A stretch of 64,000 bases of DNA from Actinomycetota bacterium (GCA_018831265.1 JAHJCO010000029.1:1-64000), one strand, 5' to 3'. Shown: positions 16,397 through 24,472, counted from the stretch's first letter. Made by a program: numbers and translations. Notes: generated from the sequence alone by a model not told the origin.

Positions 16397-17305
16397 ATGA
16401 AAAGGCGTTTCTGGATCGAAGTCCTGCTGATCCTCGTAGTGGGAACGGCCATGATCTCGGGATGCGGAACGAGCAGGTCGGAAACCTATCGTCCTGAAGA
16501 GGTACCGGCCAGGCAGGTCAAGGTGGGTGACGTCAACATAAGCTACCGTGAGTACGGAGAAGGTTATCCCCTGGTGCTGCTGATGGGCCTGAGCGGAACG
16601 ATGGGAGTATGGGACCCCTACTTCATCACCGAGCTCTCAAAGAACAACCGGATAATCATGTTCGACTACCGCGGCATCGGAAAGAGCGGTAGCGGAAGCA
16701 AGCGCATCACCATAGAGCAGTTCGCGGACGATACCTCCGGCCTGATGGACGCCCTGAAGGTGACCAGGGCGAACGTGCTGGGCTGGTCGATGGGCACCTA
16801 CGTGGCGCAGGAGTTCGTGCTCGCCTATCCCGAGAAGACCAATAAGGTAGTGCTGTATGCGGCGGACTTCGGGGGTGAGAAGGCGGTCATGCCGTCCCAG
16901 GAGGTCATCGATGCCATGACCGACCAAACGGGCTCGCCGCAAGACAGGGAGCAGAGATCGATGGAGACCCTCTTCCCCGCCGAGTGGCTCGAGAACCCGA
17001 AGAACCAGGAGTACCTGAAGGAGGTGTTCGGCAAGTACTCGGACACCCCGACCGGGGAAGCGGTGGAGGGGCAGCTCGAGGCATGGAGGTCATGGCGGGG
17101 AACGTACGACCGGCTCCCCCAGATAGAGAACGAGACGCTGCTCATCTCGGGCGCTTCCGACATCAACACCCCCTGGCAGAACACACCCATGATGTTCGAG
17201 AGACTTCCCAACGCCTGGATGACGCTGATAAAAGGCGGAGGGCACGGCGTGATGTTCCAGCAACCCAGAGAGATGGCAAGCGTCATCAACGGTTTCCTGG
17301 AATGA
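16397..17305 (+). CDS. Alpha/beta hydrolase lipoprotein
   Basis: A 302-residue lipid-anchored alpha/beta hydrolase. The signal peptide ends at lipobox ISGC (Cys about residue 26). The fold motifs are strand-turn LVLLMGLSGTMGVWDPYF (oxyanion), nucleophile elbow VLGWSMGTYVAQ, acid SGASDINTP and base GGGHGVMF, a complete triad. AGGAG lies 5 nt upstream of ATG. Exported esterase or peptidase; no specific substrate. It resembles the cytoplasmic hydrolase at 21.1-21.9 kb, with which it shares the DYRGIGKS/DNRGAG and FADDTxGLMDAL segments, so the two are probably paralogues. Confidence 0.87.
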   Translation: MKRRFWIEVLLILVVGTAMISGCGTSRSETYRPEEVPARQVKVGDVNISYREYGEGYPLVLLMGLSGTMGVWDPYFITELSKNNRIIMFDYRGIGKSGSGSKRITIEQFADDTSGLMDALKVTRANVLGWSMGTYVAQEFVLAYPEKTNKVVLYAADFGGEKAVMPSQEVIDAMTDQTGSPQDREQRSMETLFPAEWLENPKNQEYLKEVFGKYSDTPTGEAVEGQLEAWRSWRGTYDRLPQIENETLLISGASDINTPWQNTPMMFERLPNAWMTLIKGGGHGVMFQQPREMASVINGFLE

Positions 17306-17362
17306 GGCTGGAGCGAGAGACCTGCCTCGTTCAAACTACTCATTAAGATATGTTTTTATATG

Positions 17363-17391
17363 TTGTCTTATGTTGCTATATATAGTACTAT
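17363..17391 (+). promoter_or_regulatory. Probable promoter of the toxin-antitoxin pair
   Basis: TTGTCT and TACTAT are separated by 17 bp, 20 bp upstream of the antitoxin ATG. The 17340-17395 stretch is strikingly AT-rich against its surroundings and contains repeated ATATGTT/TATGTTG words that could be autoregulatory operator half-sites. Confidence 0.5.
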
Positions 17392-17411
17392 TGTGCTCGG
17401 AGGTGATAGAT

Positions 17412-17678
17412 ATGAGCGTGAAGGATATTCTCACCGTCAATGATGCAGCCGAACTTCTGGGAATAAGCCCATACACAGTCAGGAAACACGCCCGGCAGGG
17501 ATTGATTCCCGGCAGGAAGATCGGAAAGGAGTGGCGCTTTTCCCATGATTCCCTGCTCGAGTGGCTTGGCTGCGAACTGTCACGTGATGATCTCGCCGCG
17601 GTAAAGCGTGGAATTGAAGACATAGGCGCGGGCCGTGTTGTTTCCTGGGAGACACTGAGAGGGGAACTCGGGGAGTGA
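17412..17678 (+). CDS. Antitoxin with excisionase-like HTH (type II TA)
   Basis: An 88-residue protein. Residues 1-50 form a MerR/excisionase-type winged helix (LTVNDAAELLGISPYTVRKH ... IGKEWRF); the C-terminal helix IEDIGAGRVVSWETLRGEL resembles the toxin-binding tail of RelB/Phd-type antitoxins. ATG 17412 follows CGGAGGTG; an earlier ATG at 17370 overlaps the promoter. The stop overlaps the toxin start (GTGA), as is usual in TA operons. It should bind its own promoter and neutralise the RelE-like toxin. The AT-rich promoter and adjacency to a tRNA-associated element suggest acquisition by transfer. Confidence 0.85.
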   Translation: MSVKDILTVNDAAELLGISPYTVRKHARQGLIPGRKIGKEWRFSHDSLLEWLGCELSRDDLAAVKRGIEDIGAGRVVSWETLRGELGE

Positions 17679-17950
17679 GCGCCTGGCGAATCAAAGTATC
17701 GCATGAGGCAACTTCAGCCCTTCGGCGCCTTGACCGTAATACGCAAGAAAGAATGAAGAAGGCTATCGACCGTCTTGGCCTTGATCCCTCACCGGGCCCG
17801 GGGAAAGATATCCGCCCTGTCCACGGCGTTGAAGGACTCCTGCGGCTTCGGGTAGGAGACTGGCGAATCCTGTTCACGTTGAACAAGCTGGATAGAGAAG
17901 TGTTCATCCTGGCAGTCCGTCCTCGAGGGCAAGCCTACCGAAACACCTGA
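17675..17950 (+). CDS. RelE/ParE-family toxin
   Basis: A 91-residue protein with the RelE fold pattern: ISO-like N-terminal strand WRIKVSHEATSALRRLDRNT, then the core GLLRLRVGDWRILFTLN and the C-terminal strand VFILAVRPRGQAYR. The conserved basic residues of the RNase active region (R in GDWR, R in VRPRG) are present. Probably a ribosome-dependent mRNA interferase. GTG start overlapping the antitoxin stop by 4 bp. Eight bases after the stop begins a duplicated tRNA-Gly 3' fragment. Confidence 0.85.
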   Translation: MSAWRIKVSHEATSALRRLDRNTQERMKKAIDRLGLDPSPGPGKDIRPVHGVEGLLRLRVGDWRILFTLNKLDREVFILAVRPRGQAYRNT

Positions 17951-17957
17951 CAATGTG

Positions 17958-18194
17958 GAGCGGGAGACCGGTCTCGAACCAGGCTCCGTCGCTCACCCTG
18001 AATAACACATTGCTCATACAAATTGCTTATCAGGGTTCGCTCCCAATAGGGGGGACGCTGTCCCCCCTATTGCGCAGCACTCCGTGCTGCTGTCACCCCC
18101 CACCGGTGAGTCGCGGGAGGACCTTCCCCCCGCGACAGAAAACAGGCCCCCCTGTCGCCGGTTCGAGACCCGCACGTGATGGAGAAATAGACGA
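17958..18194. repeat. Structured element 3' of tRNA-Gly, bounded by duplicated tRNA 3' end
   Basis: Positions 17958-17980 duplicate the last 23 bp of the tRNA-Gly region (18195-18217). Between them lie a core (17985-18101) shared with the ssrA locus and an inverted copy of the tRNA T-arm (18154-18173). In the tRNA sense strand the core contains GGGGGGTGACAGC, a hairpin AGCA-CGGAG-TGCT, a hairpin ATAGGGGGGAC-AGC-GTCCCCCCTAT, and a stem ACCCTGA/TCAGGGT flanked by direct GAGCGA repeats. No protein is encoded. Confidence 0.8.
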
Positions 18195-18195
18195 G

Positions 18196-18268
18196 AGCGG
18201 GAGACCGGTCTCGAACCGGCGACCTAGAGCTTGGAAGGCTCTCGCTCTACCAACTGAGCTACTCCCGC
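18196..18268 (-). tRNA. tRNA-Gly (anticodon UCC)
   Basis: The minus strand reads GCGGGAGTAGCTCAGTTGG in the acceptor and D-arm; the anticodon loop is CTTCCAA (UCC) and the T-arm GCCGGTTCGAGACCGGT. The acceptor stem GCGGGAG/CTCCCGC pairs fully. CCA is not encoded. Its 3' end has been duplicated downstream, with a structured element between the two copies. Confidence 0.95.
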
Positions 18269-18317
18269 TCGTGTTGATATTAAACCACGGGAGGGGCCTT
18301 CTCAAGGAAGCCTGCCG

Positions 18318-19148
18318 TCATGAGACCCCCAGGCACTTCTCGCAGATCTCGAGGGCCGGTTTCCCCTTGCGCGCGGCCCTGCGGTACCTCTCGAACTCCT
18401 TCTTCTTCCAGATCTCCTCGATCCGCTCGTCCCTGACGTTGCCCATGACGTGGGCGTGGAAGTAGTCCGAGCAGCACAGAAGCTCGTTTCCCTGGTAGTC
18501 GATGACCAGTATCCCCGTGCCGGTGCACTTCCTCATCGGCACCTCGTTCTCTATCTCGATGGCCCCTCCCCTGTTGTTGAGGGAAGGAGAGTCGTGGATG
18601 GAGGTCACCCTGACGTGCCCGGGGTGCTTATCGATCATCGGTTGGAGTCGCTCCATGGTACTCGCGGGATCCAGGTCGTGGACGGTGATGCTGATCTCCC
18701 GCATCCCCGCATCGATCAGCTGCTCGAGCAGCTCCATGGTGAGCAGGTCGCCGTTGCTCACCACCTTGATGAACATGGCGCTGGGAAGGTTCTCCCTGGT
18801 GTATCGCACGAACCGCACCAGCCTCTCGTCAAGCAGCGGCTCCCCGTAGAACTGGAAGGTCACGCCCCCCGTGTACCGGATGTCGTTCAGGTTCGCGATC
18901 ACCCTCTCGAACAGCTCCTCGGGCATATGCTCGTCGGGGGTCCCGTACTTCGAGTTGGGGCAGTAATAGCACCGGCGGTTGCACCTGGTGGATATCTCGA
19001 TGGCGACCGTCCAGAAGAAGTCGGCGTACCGGTACTTGAACAGGCAATACACCCTGTACAGCAGGAAGAAGGAACCGGCCGCCACCCTGTACAGCAGCTT
19101 GTTGTCCTTCAGAAGCTTGGCTATCCAGACGGTTATCCTGCTCGACAT
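18318..19148 (-). CDS. Radical SAM protein with partial SPASM-like C-terminus
   Basis: A 276-residue radical SAM enzyme. The 4Fe-4S motif CNRRCYYC sits at about residue 55 in EISTRCNRRCYYCPNSKYG; the TIM-barrel continues with FQFYGEPLLD (the GGEP-like SAM-binding motif, here YGEP). The C-terminus has scattered Cys (CTGTGILVIDYQGN, ELLCCSDYF, ICEKCLG) as in SPASM/twitch domains that bind an auxiliary cluster. A GAGGGAG box precedes ATG. Peptide or small-molecule maturase; no precursor peptide recognised nearby. Divergent from the methyltransferase, 97 bp away. Confidence 0.88.
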   Translation of the reverse strand: MSSRITVWIAKLLKDNKLLYRVAAGSFFLLYRVYCLFKYRYADFFWTVAIEISTRCNRRCYYCPNSKYGTPDEHMPEELFERVIANLNDIRYTGGVTFQFYGEPLLDERLVRFVRYTRENLPSAMFIKVVSNGDLLTMELLEQLIDAGMREISITVHDLDPASTMERLQPMIDKHPGHVRVTSIHDSPSLNNRGGAIEIENEVPMRKCTGTGILVIDYQGNELLCCSDYFHAHVMGNVRDERIEEIWKKKEFERYRRAARKGKPALEICEKCLGVS

Positions 19149-19245
19149 CGCTCCCTCTCACGGTCCGCCTAAATCGTACACCATCGATAGGGCTCGGCGA
19201 TTGAGCGCGAAAAATCCCCCGGTGCGAGTGCCCTTGAATGGTAAT

Positions 19246-20154
19246 ATGAAGCGGATGTCGACAGATGAGCCGGCCGATACAATCGAACGTGGACCTTCAG
19301 TGCCGCTGGTCTGCCCGGCGTGCCTGGGTCGTGGGGATGAGGTGCCGATCGGAGACCTCGCGCGGGTGTCCGGCGAGATGGACGCCGATCTGGAGTGCTC
19401 CGCTTGCGGGGAGGCGTACCCCGTTATCGCGGGCATAGCCGTGCTGGTACCGTCGGAAAGGCGCACTCCCGAGAACTACCCCGGTGAGCAGGTGTCCGCC
19501 GAGTACGCCGGGTACGAGACAGAAGCCACCAGGAAGGTCGCCGGACTGGTCTCCCGCTACTCGCGCGGGCTGTGCCTGGACCTGGGTTGCGGCAAGGGTC
19601 CCTACTCGGACTGCTTCCGGGGAGACCTGGTCCTCGCCGACAGGAACTACTACTTCGTACGCGAGGCGCTCGACGGGTACGGCGGGGTTCACCGGGCGTT
19701 CGGGGCGGTAGTCGAGGCGGCGCATCTCCCGTTCCCGGAAAGCCTCTTCGACTTCACCTTCTGCTCCAGCATGCTGGAGCACCTGCCTGCGGATGAGGTC
19801 CTGCCTGCGATAGCAGCCATGAAGCGGGTCAGTCGCGATCGACTGCAGGTGGACATCCCGAACGCGAGCGCCTTCGCCGAGCGATTCCACTCGCTGATGC
19901 GGAGGCTGGGCGTCTTTACCTCCGACCGCTACGAGGACTCTTCCCTGATGCACACCGAGCAGATGCTGGATACGGAGGTTCTACGCAGGGAAGGATTCCA
20001 GGTTCACGGCTGCATCGGCTGGGTCGGCAGGGAGCGAATAAAGATCGGCTCTCTGTGGGATGTCTACGACCTTATAGTATGGAGACTGCCGGCCCTCGCC
20101 GGCACGCACATCTGCACATATGTGAAGACGCCCGGCCGGGGCGTGCCCGTCTAG
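19246..20154 (+). CDS. SAM-dependent class I methyltransferase with N-terminal zinc ribbon
   Basis: About 302 residues. A Trm112-like region at residues 25-70 carries CPACLGRG and LECSACGEAYPVIAGIAVLV. SAM-binding motif I is CLDLGCGKGPYSDC, and the motif IV region is FDFTFCSSMLEHLPADEV, typical of type 11 methyltransferases acting on lipids, quinones or sugars. Start could be ATG 19246 or 19255. It is divergent from a radical SAM gene, suggesting that the pair may modify the same product. The next gene begins 24 bp later. Confidence 0.85.
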   Translation: MKRMSTDEPADTIERGPSVPLVCPACLGRGDEVPIGDLARVSGEMDADLECSACGEAYPVIAGIAVLVPSERRTPENYPGEQVSAEYAGYETEATRKVAGLVSRYSRGLCLDLGCGKGPYSDCFRGDLVLADRNYYFVREALDGYGGVHRAFGAVVEAAHLPFPESLFDFTFCSSMLEHLPADEVLPAIAAMKRVSRDRLQVDIPNASAFAERFHSLMRRLGVFTSDRYEDSSLMHTEQMLDTEVLRREGFQVHGCIGWVGRERIKIGSLWDVYDLIVWRLPALAGTHICTYVKTPGRGVPV

Positions 20155-20177
20155 TGGAAACGACCGAAAGGAAACGG

Positions 20178-20912
20178 ATGGAGACGAAGCTGTCCAGGGT
20201 GGTGGCCGTCAACGGCTCTCCGAGAGCGAGCGAGGGGATGACCGAAATCGTGGTTCGGAGGTTCCTCGCGGGTGCTGAGTCCGCGGGTGCGCAGACCGAG
20301 GTGCTCTACCCCGCCAAGATGAAGATCGCCCCCTGCCTGGGTTGCCTTTACTGCTGGTTCCGTACGCCCGGGGTCTGCAGGCACAAAGACGACCACCCCG
20401 CCCTGATGGAGAAGTTGCAGCAGGCCGACCTGGTGGTCTTCGCCACGCCCATATACGTCGACGGCATGACCGGCCAGATGAAGACCATGTTCGACCGTTT
20501 CGTGACCTACACCCCCCCGTTCTTCGAGTTCGAGGGGCACCGCTCCTACCATCCCAGGGTCGGCGAAAAGGAGTTCCGGGCCCTGGTGATATCGGTGTGC
20601 GGTTTTCCCGAGCGGGAGCACTTCGACGCCGTGGACCTTCACTTCAAGCGGATATTCGAGAACATGAGGGCGGTCTCGCTGGGCGAGATGTACTTCCCCG
20701 CTGCGTCCATCATGGCGACCGAGCCCGGGGTTGTCGAGCCCAACCTGCAGGCGGTCGAGGCCGCCGGAGGGGAGGCGGTCCGGGACGGTGCCATCTCCGT
20801 GGCCACCCTGGAGCGGGCCAACAGGGAGTACATCGATGACCCCCGCGTCTTCGGCGAGAAGCTCAACGAGATATTCCACGGGCTGCGGCGCCATCACGGC
20901 TCGGAAACTTAG
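20178..20912 (+). CDS. NADPH-dependent FMN reductase / iron-sulfur flavoprotein-like
   Basis: A 244-residue flavodoxin-fold protein. The FMN-phosphate loop is VNGSPRASEGMTEIV; a Cys-rich segment CLGCLYCWFRTPGVC follows at about residue 55, resembling the compact cluster motif of archaeal/anaerobe iron-sulfur flavoproteins. Then TPIYVDGMTGQMKTMFDRF is the canonical flavin-ring loop. GAAAGGA is 6 nt from the ATG. It likely handles electron transfer or quinone/metal reduction under anaerobic conditions. Confidence 0.87.
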   Translation: METKLSRVVAVNGSPRASEGMTEIVVRRFLAGAESAGAQTEVLYPAKMKIAPCLGCLYCWFRTPGVCRHKDDHPALMEKLQQADLVVFATPIYVDGMTGQMKTMFDRFVTYTPPFFEFEGHRSYHPRVGEKEFRALVISVCGFPEREHFDAVDLHFKRIFENMRAVSLGEMYFPAASIMATEPGVVEPNLQAVEAAGGEAVRDGAISVATLERANREYIDDPRVFGEKLNEIFHGLRRHHGSET

Positions 20913-20954
20913 CAGACACCCGAGCGGAGAGGTCGATCAACTCATGGATGAAAC

Positions 20955-21086
20955 GGGGGGTCCGACGTTTGCAGTGCTGTTGGAGTACGTTGATCTCGAT
21001 AAGGACATAACGCAATGAAAACGTCTGACGCCCCTCCGTTCTCGGAAAGAACGCAATGAAAGTGTCTGACGCCCCTCATCATTCGA
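20955..21086. repeat. 80-bp palindromic leader element with 3' partial copy
   Basis: A full 80-bp copy spans 20955-21034 (GGGGGGTCCGACGTTT ... AAACGTCTGACGCCCC). Compared with the 11-kb copy, CGGAGG/CCTCCG has become CCGACG/CGTCTG, so most stem changes are paired. A right-end partial copy follows (about 21050-21086), ending CTCATCATTCGAAATGGAG, whose GGAG serves the hydrolase gene at 21099. Confidence 0.85.
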
Positions 21087-21098
21087 AATGGAGTCGAG

Positions 21099-21899
21099 AT
21101 GAAGTTTATGAACGTCGATGACATCGATGTCTGCTACCGGGTGGCCGGCGTGGGCCCGCCGCTGGTGCTCATCATGGGGCTGACCGCGAACATGGACTGG
21201 TGGGACCCCGACCTGATCGACGCGCTGGCGGAGAGGTTCGAGGTGCTGGTCTTCGACAATCGTGGTGCCGGGCGAACGGTGGCCCCCGAGGACGGCGACT
21301 TCTCCTGCGAGCAGTTCGCCGACGACACCGCCGGGCTGATGGATGCGCTGGGCATCCAGCATGCCCACGTGCTGGGGATGTCCATGGGCGGGATGATCGC
21401 ACAGGAGTTCGCCCTCAGGCACCCGGAGAAGCTGGACAGGCTGGTGCTGTGCTGCACCTTCCCGGGGGGAGCGAACACGGTCCACGCCGACAGGGAGGTC
21501 TTCAAGATACTGATGGACCGGAGCGGCACCCCCGAGGAGCTGTTCGAGCGGACCCTCACCATCATGTTTCCCTCCGCGTGGCTGGAGACGCACGGGGAGT
21601 ACGTGGAGGGCTTCAAGGAGCGCTTCCTGCGGGCCCCCGCCTCCGACCACAACGCGGTGCGGCAGTTCATGGCGACGGTGAGCTTCGATGCCTACGACCG
21701 GCTGCCGGAGATCTGCGCCCCGACACTTATCGCCTGCGGCGACTCGGATGTCCTGATACCGCCGGTCAACTCGCGTACCATCGGGGAGCGGATACCAGGC
21801 TCGAGGCTGGCGGAATACCCCGGCGCGGGGCACGCGTTCATCAACCAGGCGCGCGAAGAATTCCTGGCGGACCTGTTGGATTTCCTGGAAGCCGGCTAG
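21099..21899 (+). CDS. Alpha/beta hydrolase
   Basis: A 266-residue cytoplasmic alpha/beta hydrolase. Oxyanion region LVLIMGLTANMDWWDPDL, nucleophile elbow VLGMSMGGMIAQEFAL, catalytic Asp in ACGDSDVLIPPVN and His in GAGHAFINQ. No signal peptide. The closest relative in the window is the lipoprotein hydrolase at 16.4 kb. GGAG of the preceding repeat element is the apparent ribosome-binding site. Probably an esterase or lactone hydrolase; substrate not predicted. Confidence 0.9.
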   Translation: MKFMNVDDIDVCYRVAGVGPPLVLIMGLTANMDWWDPDLIDALAERFEVLVFDNRGAGRTVAPEDGDFSCEQFADDTAGLMDALGIQHAHVLGMSMGGMIAQEFALRHPEKLDRLVLCCTFPGGANTVHADREVFKILMDRSGTPEELFERTLTIMFPSAWLETHGEYVEGFKERFLRAPASDHNAVRQFMATVSFDAYDRLPEICAPTLIACGDSDVLIPPVNSRTIGERIPGSRLAEYPGAGHAFINQAREEFLADLLDFLEAG

Positions 21900-21918
21900 T
21901 CGGAAGCGCCGGGAGGCG

Positions 21919-22725
21919 CTATCCCGCTTTTTTTAGGAGCTCGACCCCTTCACGCTCCGATACGCACAGCTCGTGCTCGCGGGCGCGCTCGCCGTACACC
22001 TTGGCGAACCCCTCCCTGATATCGAAGATCCCGTCGAAGAAGTCCACGATCCAGGCGATGGCCTTGTTGGAGAACACCATGCCCCAATGCCCGACCGGCC
22101 AGTTGACCGTCTTGTTGTAGCCGCAGTCCAGGATGCCCGACTCGCGGGGTACGATCATCTCGTCGAAGTTGCTGATGATCGAAAGGCACTTGATGTTCCT
22201 GCAGCGGGAGGGGTCGTTGTTCAGCTCCTGCATGAGCCTGCTGTTGGGGAGCAGCTGCCGGCCGGCCTTGGTGAAGAGGCCGAACACCGCCCAGTAGACA
22301 CCCTTGTGAGGCGTTCCAAGGTAGACCGACCGGTTGACGTACTTCCACCCCCCGAGCTTCTGCAGGTAGTAGCGGGAGATGATACCCCCCAGGCTGTGCC
22401 CGACCAGGTTGACCTTCTCCGCGTCGTAGCGGTACCGCGCCCTCTGGACCTCTACGGCAAGCATGGCCGCGGACTTGGCGATATCTCCGGTCTGCAGGTG
22501 AGGCAGGTCGGCCTCGAAGACGTCGAAGCCCTCCACCTCCAACCTGCTCCGGAAGTAGAGGCTGTGAAATGGCGGCGCGCCGTATCCAGGCACGAAGATA
22601 ACAGGGTATCGTTCGATACCCGCGTCGTAGCGGGCCCTCTCGGTGAGTTGTATCTCGTCTTCGAACTCGGGTTCGAACTCGTCACAGGACTCGAATTTCT
22701 TGGCCTTCTTGTACTTCCGCGCCAG
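21919..22725 (-). CDS. Lipase/esterase with probable non-canonical CTG start
   Basis: An alpha/beta hydrolase with elbow VNLVGHSLGGIISRYY and C-terminal active-site region VGHWGMVFS. The first in-frame GTG (22593) would start at the oxyanion loop (PGYGAPPF) and lose the preceding beta strand. The frame is open further upstream and encodes RYPVIFVPGYG, the expected strand, together with a charged N-terminus back to a stop just before 22725. Within that extension the only plausible start is CTG 22723-22725, 6 nt after GGGGGG. The longer form has about 268 residues. No signal peptide seen. Confidence 0.75.
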   Translation of the reverse strand: MARKYKKAKKFESCDEFEPEFEDEIQLTERARYDAGIERYPVIFVPGYGAPPFHSLYFRSRLEVEGFDVFEADLPHLQTGDIAKSAAMLAVEVQRARYRYDAEKVNLVGHSLGGIISRYYLQKLGGWKYVNRSVYLGTPHKGVYWAVFGLFTKAGRQLLPNSRLMQELNNDPSRCRNIKCLSIISNFDEMIVPRESGILDCGYNKTVNWPVGHWGMVFSNKAIAWIVDFFDGIFDIREGFAKVYGERAREHELCVSEREGVELLKKAG

Positions 22726-22776
22726 TTTCTACCCCCCGTGTAGCCCTGTAAAAACGCGAGTCACCCTTTCCTCCCT

Positions 22777-23538
22777 TCAGACCGGGTCCGTTGTGAAGTC
22801 GAAGGGCTTCTCGCCTGTTAAGAAACGGTCAAGATCTTCTCCATCATATAGTTTGATGACTATACGTCGAATCCTTCCCGCGATGCGGTCGATCAGGGCC
22901 TTGGTGGCCGGCTCATCGAAGTAGGGTGAGAGGTCTATCGGGCGCCCGACCCGGCAGGTGATCCCCTTGTAGGTGATGAACCTGATGCCTTCGCTGGCGT
23001 TCGGCAGCTTGACGTAAGCGGAGACCATGAAGCCTGGTATCTTGGGAAGCTCGCGCTCCTCCTCCGCGACAACGGCGCAGGGGATGATCGGGACCCGGGC
23101 CTCCAGGGCCAGCTTGGCGAAGCCGGTCTTGAACGACGCTATCTTGGTGACACGGTGGGGGTTGAAGAACGACTGGACCCCCTCCGGGAAGATCCCCACC
23201 AGCTCCCCGTTGTCGAGCAGCTCGCGAGCCTTGTTAATGTTCTTGTCGCTCTCCTCTCCGCGGTAGATAGACAGGGGGAACGCACCGGCCAGGGAGTAGA
23301 GCTGCTTTACCAGGGGCATCTTGAACGAGTAGGCCGCCGCCGCGAAGTTTACGAACCGATCGACGGACATCATGACTGTGGCCGGGTCCAGCAGAGAGCG
23401 GTGGTTGCAGACCAGGAGCGCGGCACCCTCCTCGGGCACGTTGTCGCCGCCTTCCACCTTGGTGCGGTAGTGCCATTCCGCGATGGGGCCGACGATCATC
23501 CTCGCCGCCTCGTAGAACAGCATGTTCTTCATCTCCAT
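22777..23538 (-). CDS. 1-acyl-sn-glycerol-3-phosphate acyltransferase (PlsC family)
   Basis: A 253-residue acyltransferase with an intact HX4D motif (VCNHRSLLDPATVM), the FPEGVQSFFNP glycerophosphate-binding block and the later PIIPCAVV segment. It differs from the atypical enzyme at 14.8 kb, which lost the Asp. GGAGG lies 9 nt upstream of ATG. Expected to convert lysophosphatidate to phosphatidate at the membrane face. Same strand as the lipase and the GNAT gene, with modest gaps, so possibly a lipid-linked operon. Confidence 0.9.
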   Translation of the reverse strand: MEMKNMLFYEAARMIVGPIAEWHYRTKVEGGDNVPEEGAALLVCNHRSLLDPATVMMSVDRFVNFAAAAYSFKMPLVKQLYSLAGAFPLSIYRGEESDKNINKARELLDNGELVGIFPEGVQSFFNPHRVTKIASFKTGFAKLALEARVPIIPCAVVAEEERELPKIPGFMVSAYVKLPNASEGIRFITYKGITCRVGRPIDLSPYFDEPATKALIDRIAGRIRRIVIKLYDGEDLDRFLTGEKPFDFTTDPV

Positions 23539-23594
23539 GTCCTGCTACCTCCGCGTGTTCCGCCCGACGCGGACCTGCTCGGGCACCGCTTCCG

Positions 23595-24422
23595 CTACCG
23601 TTCCAGAGTCGCGATCAGCCATTCCGCGACCCGTGAGAACCCTATTCTATGATATACACCCAGCGCCGGGTAATTGTCTTTGTGAACGGTCAAGGAGCAG
23701 GAGGGAACAGTCTCGAGGCAGCGGCGGCACAGGTGGGCGACGCAGGCCTGGGAGTAGCCCCTGCCACGGGCCCCGGGGAGGGTGTACACCCCGCCTACCT
23801 GCGCCCCGTACCCCGGAGCGGCCGTGGCCTCTGCCTTGGAGACAATGCGGCCGTCCACCTCGACCACGCTGGCGAAACCGTGGGTCATCTGGGCGCTGAT
23901 CAGGTCGCGCGCGGCATCCGTCGCCATCGCATGGGTGCCGAACATCTCTTCCTCGAACATCGCCGCCATCTCGACCATCACACCCAGATCCCCGGGCTCG
24001 GCGCCCCTGGACATTCCCACGACGTCGACCTGGACGACTTCGCGGAGCAGCATGAAGTCGGCCGGCTGGCGATCCACCCCCACGCCGCCCGCCTCGAGCT
24101 CCGAGAGGACGACCTCTAGCTCGGAGGCGGGACCCGCCATGTATCCGGGCAGTATCCCCAGTCCCAGCAGGTGCGCGCCCATGCCTTCCATGTACTTGTG
24201 ACTCTCGGCATGAAAGAAGAGCGAGCCCAGGTTGTACCGGCCGCACATCGCCACCAGGCGCCCCCCCTCCCGCCGGCCCAGATATGCGGCATGGAACGGC
24301 GTGCTACCGGGGTCCATCCCGAAGGTGTTGATGTTTGAAAGGAGGACGACATTGTACTCCGGGCACTGCTCGAGCAGTGCCAGCGCCTCGTCGCTGTTCT
24401 CCTCGTAGAGTGGTTGATACAT
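23595..24422 (-). CDS. GNAT-family N-acetyltransferase
   Basis: About 275 residues. The C-terminal GNAT domain has the acetyl-CoA loop VYTLPGARGRGYSQACVAHL and the following HKDNYPALGVYHRIGF. The N-terminal half (NVVLLSNINTFGMD...) is a second, degenerate GNAT-like domain, as in the double-GNAT (DUF4081-type) proteins of actinobacteria. ATG 24422 is chosen; an upstream in-frame ATG would run into the adjacent repeat. No good ribosome-binding site is visible. Substrate unknown. Confidence 0.83.
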   Translation of the reverse strand: MYQPLYEENSDEALALLEQCPEYNVVLLSNINTFGMDPGSTPFHAAYLGRREGGRLVAMCGRYNLGSLFFHAESHKYMEGMGAHLLGLGILPGYMAGPASELEVVLSELEAGGVGVDRQPADFMLLREVVQVDVVGMSRGAEPGDLGVMVEMAAMFEEEMFGTHAMATDAARDLISAQMTHGFASVVEVDGRIVSKAEATAAPGYGAQVGGVYTLPGARGRGYSQACVAHLCRRCLETVPSCSLTVHKDNYPALGVYHRIGFSRVAEWLIATLER

Positions 24423-24472
24423 GGTATTAACACGATAACGCCAACGCGAACCAGGTGCCACACACAATCAGC

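Noticed and set aside
17958..18268. Classic integrated prophage or island att sites
   Set aside because: Only 214 bp lie between the duplicated tRNA ends, with no integrase; the inverted T-arm is also not expected for attL/attR.
17953..18465. Long reading frame across the tRNA-Gly region (170 codons)
   Set aside because: It runs through the tRNA and the structured element and has no recognisable domain; the DNA is explained by RNA genes and repeats.
18979..19245. N-terminal extension of the methyltransferase
   Set aside because: It overlaps the divergent radical SAM gene in antisense and has no domain content.
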